A stretch of 64,000 bases of DNA, from positions 167,722-231,721 of the forward strand of contig JACKPT010000004.1 of assembly GCA_024233345.1 (NCBI GenBank), read 5' to 3'. Positions 34,244-46,119 of the stretch are shown here, piece after piece. Made by a program: the position numbers and the translations under genes. The stretch comes from Verrucomicrobiota bacterium. Its GTDB lineage: Bacteria > Verrucomicrobiota > Kiritimatiellia > CAIVKH01. The notes under the pieces were generated by a model. That model had not been told where the DNA came from and ran no database searches. It saw nothing but the letters and a program-made list of their open reading frames with translations. Positions within the stretch are counted from its first letter, which is position 1. Each line of letters starts with the position of its first letter.

Positions 34244-34285
34244 GACAAAAATGTAGCGAGCAATGAAGTGGCATACATAATTGTA
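34244..34285. promoter_or_regulatory. paired enhancer-like sites upstream of amtB
   Basis: GACAAAAATGTA (34244-34255) and TACATAATTGTA (34274-34285), centres 30 bp apart, begin 105 bases upstream of the -24 element. Spacing and sequence match the pair upstream of glnA. The remainder of the 413-base region between amtB and the activator gene is AT-rich without a supported gene. Confidence 0.65.
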
Positions 34286-34463
34286 GTGATTCTGTGTGCC
34301 GCTCGCAAAGGGTTGTTTGGGTTTGAATTTTCCGTAATCTATTGTACGCCAATGGTATACAGGAGAATGTGATCGAGGTTCCGGCTGGTGTCCGTTCCTG
34401 GCTGCCCATCGCGCTGTCGGCTGCCTTGTCGGCCGGTACTGGCCGGGTAGATCCGCCTGCCGA

Positions 34464-36037
<1,574 letters not shown>

Positions 36038-36041
<4 letters not shown>

Positions 36042-37777
36042 GATGCGGTTCTCCGGTCCCGGGCTGGCGGCGCGGGATGGATGATTTCTCGGTAATGGTT
36101 GGTAATCGGCAGGCGCCGGTCACGTCCGAATGCCTTGGGGGTGATTTTGATGCCCGGGGCTCCCTGGCGCCGTTTGTACTCACTGAAATCAACAAGCCTC
36201 AGCACCCGCTCCACGGTCGCGGAATCATACCCGTCCGCGACAATTTTCTCCGCGCTCCAATCCCATTCGACGTACCGCTCAAGGATGGGGTCGAGCAGGT
36301 CGTAAGGGGGCAGGGAGTCGCTGTCTTTCTGGTCTGCTCTCAACTCGGCACTGGGAGGCCGTTCGATGATGCTGGGGGGGATGACCGGGGTGGCGCCCGA
36401 CGCATTGCGCCACCGGCACAGGTCAAATACCAGGGTTTTGGGAACATCCTTGATTGCCGCGAACCCTCCGACCATGTCTCCGTACAGGGTGCAGTACCCG
36501 GTAGCCAGTTCGCTCTTGTTGCCGGTGGTCAGGACCAGCAGGCCGAACTTGTTGGACAGGGCCATCACCAGAGTGCCACGAATGCGTGCCTGGAGGTTTT
36601 CCTCCGCGACATCCGGCTCCCGCCCCTCCCAGATCGGCGACAGATCCTTCAGGTAGGCTTCAAAAAGCGGCTGGATGGCCAGGTCGTATAAGTGGAAGCC
36701 CAGGCGCCGGGCGAGTTCGTGGGCGTCCCCGTGGGTATCGGACGAGGAGTACCGGGACGGCAGGGTGATGCCCGAAACCCTCTCGGCTCCGAGGGCATCC
36801 ACGGCGAGGGCGGCCACCAGCGCTGAATCGATCCCGCCGCTGATCGCGATCAGGACCCCGGCAAACCGATTCTTGGTCACATAGTCACGTACCCCGAGTC
36901 GGAGGGCGGCGTACACCTCTTCGAGGGGTGGAGGGAGGGGCTCGATGCGTGCCATCGCCGGGGTGTGTGAAGCCTCCGGGCTAGGAGAAGGCGTCCCGAG
37001 TTCAAGAACCCGGTACCCGCCGGGTTGGGATGGCCTCGTTGATGCCGCCGCCGGGATATCCACCACCAGCAAGTCTTCTTCAAAGGCCTTGGCCCGGGCC
37101 ACGAGCTGCCCGCTGGCATCCAGGACCAGGCTGGTGCCGTCAAACACCAGGTCATCCTGTCCCCCGACCAGGTTGCAATAAGCCACCGGGCATCCCGAAC
37201 GCCTCGCCGCGGCTTCCAGTGTCCGTTCCCGCTCCTTGACCTTTCCGCGGTGATAGGGAGAAGCGGATAGATTGATCAAGACATCAAGGCCGGCATTTTC
37301 GTACTGGGTAAAAGCTTCAGCTTCGGTAAACCAGGAGTCTTCACAGATATGAAGGCCGATTCGCCAGCCCCGAAAAGACAGGACAAGGCCTTCCCGGCCT
37401 GGCGCGAACAGTCGTTTTTCATCAAAGACCCCATAATTGGGAAGCAGGCGCTTTGCGTAGGTGGCCTTCCATTCCCTCTGGGTCAGGACCGCTGCCGCGT
37501 TGTTGGTGGGGCCGCTTGCAAAGACGGGTGATCCCACCAGCGCGACCAGATCGGAGGGGAGGTCCTTCGCCAGTTTCTTGAGGGCGGCCTGGGCATCCTC
37601 CACAAAGTGGTGTTTGAGGATCAGGTCCTCCGGCGGATAACCGCAGATGGCCATCTCCGGAAACACCACCAGATCGGCCCCCAGGTCTCTGGCCTTCACG
37701 GCGGCTGCGGCTATCCGGTCCCGATTCTGATCGAGGGCGCCTACCGTAGTATTGATCTGGGCCAGAGCAAGTTTCAT
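36038..37777 (-). CDS. nadE: glutamine-dependent NAD synthetase
   Basis: Two-domain enzyme of 579 residues that amidates deamido-NAD with glutamine nitrogen. The N-terminal nitrilase-type glutaminase has Glu41 (VFPEMAICGYP), Lys109 (YAKRLLPNYGVFDEKR) and Cys145 (LHICEDSW). The synthetase domain has the PP-loop SGGIDS at 313-318 and LTTGNKSELATGYCTLYGDMVGGF. No Shine-Dalgarno is evident; the predicted -10 ends about 13 bases before the ATG, so the transcript leader is very short. It is translationally coupled to the sigma-54 activator, placing a glutamine-using enzyme and the regulator in one operon. Confidence 0.96.
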
Positions 37778-37784
37778 CTTATGC

Positions 37785-37826
37785 TACAAAATTGTATTCA
37801 ATGGGTGTTGTTTCTACAAAATCTAT
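37785..37826 (-). promoter_or_regulatory. promoter with paired operator sites for nadE and the activator
   Basis: TACAAAATTGTA (37785-37796) and the degenerate TACAAAATCTAT (37815-37826) are centred 30 bp apart, as at amtB and glnA. On the minus strand they coincide with a sigma-70-type promoter: TTGTAG (37819-37814), 17 bases, TACAAT (37796-37791). A protein bound here would cover both promoter elements, predicting repression or autoregulation. Confidence 0.6.
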
Positions 37827-37868
37827 TTCCTCGAGCGCCCGGTTGACACATTTTGCTTGCGGGCAAAG

Positions 37869-37901
37869 GAAAAAAAAGCCCGGCCTTGAGGGGCCGGGCT
37901 T
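37869..37901 (-). terminator. rho-independent terminator after glnA
   Basis: Minus strand AAGCCCGGCC, six-base loop, GGCCGGGCTT, then a T run. Ten-base-pair stem ending 18 bases after the glnA stop codon. Confidence 0.9.
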
Positions 37902-37919
37902 CTTGGGTACGGGCCCCGA

Positions 37920-40100
<2,181 letters not shown>

Positions 40101-40282
40101 CGAGTTTCCTTTCTTTGCATTCAATCCGGCCCGTAGCATCCGGTCCGATCGTTTCGGTTCCCGTTTCTGCGGGGTTCCTGTTGTTCAATCATCGTGCATC
40201 CACCAGCCAGACGCTCCCCGGAAAGTGACACACCTTTCCACGGGCCCGACCCAAGGGCTGGTCCTGTCGCGTTCCGTTAGAG

Positions 40283-40298
40283 AGCAAAAGCTATGCCA
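40283..40298 (-). promoter_or_regulatory. sigma-54 promoter for glnA
   Basis: Minus strand TGGCATAGCTTTTGCT: GG-N10-GC with the -12 region TTGCT perfect. Predicted start near 40273, giving a leader of about 170 bases that contains a small hairpin (GGAAAG..CTTTCC at 40220-40239). I could not match the leader to the cyanobacterial glnA riboswitch. Confidence 0.8.
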
Positions 40299-40399
40299 AA
40301 AATGTAGCAGCAAGCCCGGCATGGTTTGTTAGTCATTCTCCATCAGCTGTTTGTGTGTGGCAATAAATGAGGTCATTTTTGTTTGTACAGAAAAGTTGT

Positions 40400-40441
40400 G
40401 ACAAAAATGTATAACAAGGAAATAAAAACTACAATATTGTA
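40400..40441. promoter_or_regulatory. paired enhancer-like sites upstream of glnA
   Basis: GACAAAAATGTA (40400-40411) and TACAATATTGTA (40430-40441, a perfect palindrome), centres 30 bp apart, begin 102 bases upstream of the -24 element. A degenerate third copy, GCCAAAAATGTA, at 40295-40306 overlaps the -24. No gene lies between glnA and the GH13 gene; these sites and the promoter account for what is seen in that 374-base stretch. Confidence 0.65.
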
Positions 40442-40474
40442 CGTTTATTTCGGGGAATCGTCAAGTTTATCCGA

Positions 40475-41980
40475 TCAGGCTTCCACGACCCAGGAGGAGA
40501 AGGGGGCGAGGGTTCCGTCGCTGTCCAAATGGCCGTAGATGGTGGGACCGGTCAGTGCCTTTGCCTTGTGCAGGCTTCTGGGCTCCGGACCCAAATTGAT
40601 GAAACACTGCCAGGATTTACGTCCCAGGCTGCGGCGGAAAGCGATGACCGAACGCTTGCCGTCAGGGGTCTCTTCTCCGGCATCGATAAGCTCAAAACTT
40701 CCCCGCGCCAGGACCGGGCTGGAGGTGCGAAGTTTGATCAAGGTCCGGTAAAAGTCATACAGGTTTTGGCGCTGGGTCACCCCGCGGAGGAAGACATTGC
40801 CCTCAAATTCGACCGCCTCCTGCACCCGGTACCCTTCGTTGGTGCGGATGCGCCTTTGCTTTCCGATCGGGTTGAGCCGGTCATGGATCGGGGGGCGGTT
40901 GAGCGCGCCGAATTCCTGTCCGGTGAGAAGAAAGGGCAGGGTGTGAGGGGAGAGGAAGATCAACTCGTTCACGGCCCGGATCGCCTGCTCGCCAAAAAGA
41001 TAGGTTCCGCGTCCCTCGTCGTGATTGTCGGTGTAGCGCGCGAGATGAGGCGCATTCTTGTCCCGGCCATACCGCTCTTCGTAGTTTAACAAGGCCCGTT
41101 CAAATGCGGCGGCAATGCCCCCGGCAACGAAGGCTTCATAGCGGTCCCGGAAGTCTCCTTTGTGCTCCAGCCCCTGCTCGGGCAGGATATGCGATGCAAA
41201 CTGCTCGTCGATGCCGTAGAAATACAGGCAGTTCTTGTAGAAGTCATCGTCGTAGGCCGCGTTGATCCCCCGGTTGAACAGGTCAACATTGTTGTCGAGG
41301 CCATAGCACTCGGCGAGAAACAACAGTTCACGTTCCGGATGGGCAGCCTTGAGCTGGGGCATGGCTTCGTCCCAATACCCCTTGTCATTGATGAAGTGTG
41401 CCATGTCGAGACGGAAGCCATCGACGCCGTCGGGCTGGCCCTCTTCGGATTCCCCCAAGAAGCTCAGCCAGTAACGGTAAACCGAGGTCATGGCTTCCCG
41501 GAGCGCGGGCTGGTGGTAGTCCAACTTCGCGGTATCGGACCAGTCGGCATCATAAAAAATGGATCCATCATCCCGTTTTACATAGTACTCCGGATGTTGC
41601 TCGATCCATACATGATCCCGGCTGGTATGATTCGGGGTGATGTCGAAGATGACCTTCAACCCCATGGAATGAGCCTTGCGAACCAACGCCTTCATTTCTT
41701 CCAGGGTCCCATACTCCGGCTCAATCGCCTTGAAATCCCGGATCGAGTAGGGCGAACCAATTCCCTTGCGCTCGGCATGGCCGATCGGATAGGGGGGCAT
41801 GAAATACAGGACCGTCGCCCCCAACTGCTTGATCGCCCGGAGATTGCGGGAGACATAGACCAGCGGGGACTCGTCCAATGGCTTTTCCCGGGCCGCCTCA
41901 AACGCATTGCGCGGTTCGCGGTGGGCCAGAGAGCGGAGGTTGATCTGATACAAAACGGCTGAAGGGATCCAAGATTTCAT
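40475..41980 (-). CDS. GH13 alpha-amylase family enzyme
   Basis: Protein of 501 residues without a signal peptide, so cytoplasmic. GH13 regions are in order: GATVLYFMPPYPIG, region I FDITPNHTSRDH, region II GVDGFRLDMAHFIND with the nucleophile Asp, region III LLFLAECYG with the acid/base Glu, and region IV YTDNHDEGRG. A C-terminal beta domain (VFLRGVTQRQN to FSSWVVEA) follows. The subfamily is not certain; alpha-glucan or trehalose-type substrates are all possible. Start at 41980 is preferred over 41989 because AGGA sits 9 bases before it. Confidence 0.88.
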   Translation of the reverse strand: MKSWIPSAVLYQINLRSLAHREPRNAFEAAREKPLDESPLVYVSRNLRAIKQLGATVLYFMPPYPIGHAERKGIGSPYSIRDFKAIEPEYGTLEEMKALVRKAHSMGLKVIFDITPNHTSRDHVWIEQHPEYYVKRDDGSIFYDADWSDTAKLDYHQPALREAMTSVYRYWLSFLGESEEGQPDGVDGFRLDMAHFINDKGYWDEAMPQLKAAHPERELLFLAECYGLDNNVDLFNRGINAAYDDDFYKNCLYFYGIDEQFASHILPEQGLEHKGDFRDRYEAFVAGGIAAAFERALLNYEERYGRDKNAPHLARYTDNHDEGRGTYLFGEQAIRAVNELIFLSPHTLPFLLTGQEFGALNRPPIHDRLNPIGKQRRIRTNEGYRVQEAVEFEGNVFLRGVTQRQNLYDFYRTLIKLRTSSPVLARGSFELIDAGEETPDGKRSVIAFRRSLGRKSWQCFINLGPEPRSLHKAKALTGPTIYGHLDSDGTLAPFSSWVVEA

Positions 41981-42014
41981 GCCCCGCATCCTGTCCGGTC
42001 ACGAGGGTAAAATC

Positions 42015-42110
42015 AAACGGAAAACGGAAAACGGAATACGGAAAATGGAATACGGAAAACGAAAGACCCTTATTCCTGTTTTCCCTCTTCCGTCTTCCGT
42101 TTTCCGTACC
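42015..42110. repeat. GGAAAACGG hairpin repeat, left copy
   Basis: Five to six tandem, slightly varied CGGAAAA units (about 42018-42061) face a pyrimidine arm of complementary TTTTCCG units (about 42070-42106). The pyrimidine arm encodes the last ~12 residues and stop of the four-helix-bundle protein. A second module of the same build and orientation lies beyond the gene's start. Confidence 0.8.
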
Positions 42111-42558
42111 GTCCATCCGGTTGGCGCTCCAAACCGGCCTTGGCTGCGAACTTGTCCCAGGTTCGGTCCGGTTCCTGGTGATACCTTGGTCCCTGCCGAA
42201 AGGTTCCGGTTTGCATGGACTGGATCCACCCCGACAACTGCCGCCCGATTTCCCGGGCTTCCTGGCGCAGAGATTCGGCCTGGACCGGAGTCACATATCC
42301 GAGATCTTCGGCGTGGTACAGTTGCGAACGAACCTCACCGGCGCTGCCCTTGGCGTAGAATAAAAACTGGATCAGATCCGCAGTCGAACCGCGTTCATGA
42401 CCCTCGGCGATGTTGGATGTAATGGACACCGCTGCTCGCTGAATCTGATCGGATAATCCGGGGTCGGAAGCAAAGGGGCGGGTCCGGGTCGATGCATAGA
42501 CTCCCCGCACTAATGCCCGGCCTGCCTGCCAGACGGGTAAATCCTCAAAGGTTTTCAT
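42070..42558 (-). CDS. four-helix-bundle protein (S23/IVP-like family)
   Basis: Small helical protein of 162 residues from Met at 42558 (an ATG at 42564 adds two). The opening FEDLPVWQAGRALVRGVY and the middle QIQRAAVSITSNIAEGHERGS are signatures of the family first described from intervening sequences in 23S rRNA genes and related to Avd of diversity-generating elements. The function of stand-alone copies is unknown. The tail (YGKRKTEEGKQE) is encoded by the flanking hairpin repeat, so it is probably not part of the conserved fold. No reverse transcriptase or rRNA gene is nearby. Confidence 0.88.
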   Translation of the reverse strand: MKTFEDLPVWQAGRALVRGVYASTRTRPFASDPGLSDQIQRAAVSITSNIAEGHERGSTADLIQFLFYAKGSAGEVRSQLYHAEDLGYVTPVQAESLRQEAREIGRQLSGWIQSMQTGTFRQGPRYHQEPDRTWDKFAAKAGLERQPDGRYGKRKTEEGKQE

Positions 42559-42579
42559 GCGCATTGTTTATCGGTAACA

Positions 42580-42648
42580 CGAGGAAAACGGAAAACGGAA
42601 AACGGAGGACGCAACTCTTCCATTTTCCTGTTTTCCGTTTTCCGTTAC
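42580..42648. repeat. GGAAAACGG hairpin repeat, right copy
   Basis: Three near-perfect GGAAAAC units (42582-42606) and a complementary arm TTCCTGTTTTCCGTTTTCCG (about 42626-42645), in the same order as the left copy. The four-helix-bundle gene is thus bracketed by direct repeats, each of which is palindromic. Confidence 0.8.
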
Positions 42649-42693
42649 AGTCCCGCCCAACCGTCCAGCTGGCGGAGAAGGAGAAGCAGAGAT

Positions 42694-43101
42694 ATGAAAA
42701 TCATGAAAGAATTCCGGGACTTCGCGATGCGAGGCAATGTGGTCGATCTCGCCGTCGGTGTCATTATCGGTGGCGCGTTTGGCAAAATCACCACCTCGCT
42801 GGTGAATGACATCATCATGCCGCCGATCGGGGTCCTGCTCGGCAAGGTGGATTTTGCCGACCTGAAACTGCAACTCGTCGCTCCGGGGGCCGATGGGTCC
42901 GGCGGTGTCTTTCTCAGCTACGGTTCGTTCATCAATACCGTGGTGGATTTTCTGATTGTCGCGGCGGCAATCTTTATGGTGGTCAAGGCGATGAACACCC
43001 TGCAGAAGAAAGAGGAAGCCAAGCCCGCCACGCCCCCCGCCCCCCCGCGCAGCGAGGTGCTGCTGGAGGAAATCCGGGATGCGCTGAAGGCCAAGCCCTG
43101 A
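42694..43101 (+). CDS. mscL: large-conductance mechanosensitive channel
   Basis: Membrane channel of 135 residues that opens on osmotic downshock. The N-terminus is canonical (MKEFRDFAMRGNVVDLAVGVIIGGAFGKITTSLVNDIIMPPIG), with TM1 included, followed by a periplasmic loop and TM2 (FINTVVDFLIVAAAIFMVVKAMN). A Pro-rich linker and the C-terminal bundle helix (EVLLEEIRDALK) end it. An AAGGAG precedes the start. It pairs functionally with the compatible-solute genes at 16-23 kb, though not physically linked. Confidence 0.97.
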   Translation: MKIMKEFRDFAMRGNVVDLAVGVIIGGAFGKITTSLVNDIIMPPIGVLLGKVDFADLKLQLVAPGADGSGGVFLSYGSFINTVVDFLIVAAAIFMVVKAMNTLQKKEEAKPATPPAPPRSEVLLEEIRDALKAKP

Positions 43102-43109
43102 ACCCGACC

Positions 43110-43161
43110 GTTCCAATCCCTGGAAACGGACGGAAAAAAACGTCCAAGGGTTGGAACTTTT
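43110..43161 (+). terminator. terminator after mscL, built of TTCCA palindromes
   Basis: An outer stem GTTCCAA / TTGGAAC and inner GGACG / CGTCC around a poly-A loop are followed by TTTT. Within and beside it are TTCCA-N5-TGGAA palindromes (43111-43125 and about 43170-43184) and TCCAA-N3-TTGGA, suggesting a repeated intergenic element. Confidence 0.65.
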
Positions 43162-43206
43162 GGGGGAAGAAATTCCAGGCGTTGGAACGGTTCCCGAGGG
43201 CCGGGC

Positions 43207-45045
43207 TTATTCGCTGTCGGTAACCGCGAACGCGTCATCCTGGCGTTGGGAGGCGCGTTTGCGCTGGGTCGCATTGAGGACCCGCTTGCGCAGTCGGATA
43301 TTTTTCGGGGTGGCCTCAACAAATTCATCGCTGGCGATGTATTCGATCGCATGTTCGAGGGACATTTTCAGCGGCGGTTCGAGGGCCACGGTTTTGTCTT
43401 TGCCGGAGGCCCGCATGTTGTCGAGCTTCTTGACTTTGGTGGGATTGACCGGCAGGTCATCCGCCCGCGGATTTTCGCCGACGATCATCCCTTCATAGAC
43501 ATCCTCGCCGGGACCGACAAACAGCAGACCTCGCTCCTGCAGCATTTCCAGGGCATAGGACGTGGCGGGGCCGGTATCCATGGAGACCAGGGTGCCGGAG
43601 GTACGGGAGATGATCGGGCCGCAATAAGGGGCATATTCACGGAACAGATGGCTCATCACCGCCTGTCCGCTGGTCAGGTTCACGAGATCGGTTTCGAGTC
43701 CGATGATACCCCGGGTGGGGATCGTCGCTTCGACCTGCACCCTGGTTTCATGGTGGTGCATGTCGGTCATCTGCCCCTTGCGGGCGGCCAGATTCTGCAG
43801 GAGATCGCCGAGCTTGTCGGAGGGCAGATCGACCCACAGGTTTTCATACGGTTCGAGCACCTTGCCCTGCTCGCGGCGGACAATGACCTGGGGACGTGAC
43901 ACCAGCATCTCGTAGCCTTCCCGCCGCATCTGTTCCACCAGAATGGCAATTTGTAATTCGCCGCGGGCACTGACCAGAAACACATTGGCCTGATCGGTAT
44001 CCTCCACCTTCAGGGAAATATTGGTGCGAATCTCCTTCATCAATCGCTCGCGGATCTGGCGGGCCGTGACATACTTGCCATCGCGCCCGGAGAAGGGCCC
44101 GTCATTGACACAGAACTGCATCTGGATGGTCGGGGGATCCAGTTCCCGGAATGGGATCGGTTCCTGGTCGGAGGAGCCGCACAGGGTTTCCCCGATGTCG
44201 AGATCCTTGAATCCGGACAGCCCGACAATGTTCCCGGCTTCGGCGACGCCCCCCTCGGCTGATTTCATGCCGCTGAATTGAAAGATTTTGGTGATGGCCG
44301 CTTGCTCCCGTTTGCCATCGCGCCGGATCCGGTACAAGGTGTCTCCCACCTTCACCTCGCCGCTGAGAATCTTGCCGATGGCGATTCGCCCGACATAATC
44401 GCTCCAGTCCAGGTTGCTGACCAGCATCCGGAAGGGCTGGCTGGCATCCACCGTGGGCGGGGGGACGTGGACACGAATGGCTTCAAACAGCGGGGCCATG
44501 TTCACCCGTTCGTCGCCAAGTTTTTCCATGACATAGCCATCGCGCGCACTGCCGTACAGAAAGGGGGCGTTGAATTGATCCTCACTGGCCTCCAGCTCCA
44601 GCAGCAACTCCAACACCTTGTCATGCACCGCTTCGGGATCGGAGTGCTCGCGGTCGATTTTGTTGATCACGACAATGACCTTGTGCCCGTGGAGCAGGGC
44701 CTTCTTGAGGACAAACCGGGTCTGGGCCTGGGGACCGTCGAGGGCGTCGACGAGCAGCAACACGCCGTCCACCATGCCCATGATGCGCTCCACTTCGCCG
44801 CCGAAATCCGCATGTCCGGGGGTGTCGATGATGTTGATGATGTGATCCCCCCAATGCACCGAGGCATTCTTGGCCTTGATGGTGATGCCCTTTTCCCGCT
44901 CCAGGTCCATCGAGTCCATGGCGCGCTCCTCCACGTCCTCGTTGGCGCGGAATACCCCGGCGTCCCGCAGGAGTTTATCCACCAAGGTGGTCTTTCCGTG
45001 GTCGACGTGGGCAATGATAGCAATGTTTCGAAAATGGGCACTCAT
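43207..45045 (-). CDS. typA: translational GTPase TypA/BipA
   Basis: Ribosome-associated GTPase of 612 residues. The start at 45045 gives the family N-terminus (HFRNIAIIAHVDHGKTTLVDKLL, P-loop). Switch and G motifs follow: RGITIKAK-like KGITIKAKNASV, DTPGHADFGGEV, NKIDREHSDP. The C-terminal half has the EF-G-like domains and the TypA-specific end (NIRLRKRVLNATQRKRA). A longer frame upstream to 45177 is not family-like. It converges with mscL. Confidence 0.97.
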   Translation of the reverse strand: MSAHFRNIAIIAHVDHGKTTLVDKLLRDAGVFRANEDVEERAMDSMDLEREKGITIKAKNASVHWGDHIINIIDTPGHADFGGEVERIMGMVDGVLLLVDALDGPQAQTRFVLKKALLHGHKVIVVINKIDREHSDPEAVHDKVLELLLELEASEDQFNAPFLYGSARDGYVMEKLGDERVNMAPLFEAIRVHVPPPTVDASQPFRMLVSNLDWSDYVGRIAIGKILSGEVKVGDTLYRIRRDGKREQAAITKIFQFSGMKSAEGGVAEAGNIVGLSGFKDLDIGETLCGSSDQEPIPFRELDPPTIQMQFCVNDGPFSGRDGKYVTARQIRERLMKEIRTNISLKVEDTDQANVFLVSARGELQIAILVEQMRREGYEMLVSRPQVIVRREQGKVLEPYENLWVDLPSDKLGDLLQNLAARKGQMTDMHHHETRVQVEATIPTRGIIGLETDLVNLTSGQAVMSHLFREYAPYCGPIISRTSGTLVSMDTGPATSYALEMLQERGLLFVGPGEDVYEGMIVGENPRADDLPVNPTKVKKLDNMRASGKDKTVALEPPLKMSLEHAIEYIASDEFVEATPKNIRLRKRVLNATQRKRASQRQDDAFAVTDSE

Positions 45046-45222
45046 GGAGCAAGGTCCGGGTTTGGGGTTCAAGTTGAGCGCGCAGCATAGGGGGTTTTTC
45101 TGCGAAAGCAAGTCCGCCGAAGCGGGGCGGCGAAAGAGAAAAAAAGCCGGGAGGGCTTTCTCCATCATTGCCGACATGGCCGGAGAGGTTTATAACCAGA
45201 GACCAACTATGAGGAGAGTCGC

Positions 45223-46113
45223 GTGAAATCAGCCCAACCCAAGCCCCAGGATCAACCCGAAGTCCTGCGCGGAAAAATGCACCGTTTAATCAATCATCTG
45301 ATCCAGCTTCAGGATCTCATGTATGCCCGCGATCAACAACAGGCGTCGATTCCCGGTTCCCGGCTCAAGCAGCTCGACGATGCGATCCGGACCCTGATGG
45401 AAGAGCTGCCGGACGATGTCCGGGGCCATTTTGAACGGATGAGCCGGAAGGCCCCACCCGCCCTCGTGCCGATTACCGGCAATGCCTGTTCGGCCTGCGG
45501 CATGGTGGTTCCGGTCAGCCAGGTCCATGCGGTGCATGCCGCGGATGTCCTCTATCGTTGCGCAAATTGTGCCCGCTTCCTGTTCTATCCCGATCAGTCG
45601 GTCCGCCGGATCAGCCAGAAGCGCCGCCGGGGCGAGCCGATGCAGGTGGGGATCGCCCGCTTTTCCTCCCCCGCACTGATGATCCCGAAATTGAAGGCAA
45701 ATTCCCGGGACGAAGCGCTCGAGGTGATGTGTGCAGGCATGGAGCAGGCGGGATTTATCGAGGACCGCAAACATTTGTTTGAAGAGGTGGTTCGCCGGGA
45801 AGCCATCATGAGTACTGCGGTGGATCCGGGGATCGCATTTCCCCATGTTCGCGGCGTCGAGGGTGGCGGGCTTGCACTTTCGCTGGCCACCCTGCCCAAG
45901 GGGGTCAAATTCGATGAGGGAAGCCGTTCGCTCACCCGGGTGATCTTTCTGATCGTCATTCCCACGGCGGCGAGCGCTTTCTATCTCAAGCTGCTCTCCG
46001 GCCTGACCCAGACCTTCCGGGACAATGACCATCGGAACGCCCTGCTGGAAGCGGATACCCCGGAAGCCCTCTGGAAGGGATTGATCAAGGCCACCCGTTC
46101 CGCCATTCCCTGA
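45223..46113 (+). CDS. zinc-ribbon/PTS EIIA (fructose/nitrogen type) fusion
   Basis: Protein of 296 residues starting at GTG with GAGGAG 6 bases ahead. Residues ~13-66 are a helical hairpin and 89-116 a four-Cys zinc ribbon (Cys89, Cys92, Cys113, Cys116), the layout of the C4-type zinc-ribbon DUF164 group. From ~148 on it is a PTS EIIA type-2 domain with the phospho-acceptor His208 in GIAFPHVRGVEGGG. No EIIB or EIIC is attached or nearby, so a regulatory rather than transport role is likely, with HPr at 11666 as candidate donor. Confidence 0.82.
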   Translation: MKSAQPKPQDQPEVLRGKMHRLINHLIQLQDLMYARDQQQASIPGSRLKQLDDAIRTLMEELPDDVRGHFERMSRKAPPALVPITGNACSACGMVVPVSQVHAVHAADVLYRCANCARFLFYPDQSVRRISQKRRRGEPMQVGIARFSSPALMIPKLKANSRDEALEVMCAGMEQAGFIEDRKHLFEEVVRREAIMSTAVDPGIAFPHVRGVEGGGLALSLATLPKGVKFDEGSRSLTRVIFLIVIPTAASAFYLKLLSGLTQTFRDNDHRNALLEADTPEALWKGLIKATRSAIP

Positions 46114-46119
46114 CCGGGC

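Noticed and set aside
40101..40282. Glutamine riboswitch in the glnA leader
   Set aside because: The leader has a small hairpin but I could not find the conserved bases of the known glnA or Downstream-peptide RNA motifs.
42070..42558. Avd gene of a diversity-generating retroelement
   Set aside because: The family is related, but no reverse transcriptase, template repeat or variable repeat is nearby.
42015..42648. CRISPR-like array from GGAAAACGG units
   Set aside because: Units are 7-9 bases in direct contact, without spacers of even length, and no cas genes are present; they form hairpins.
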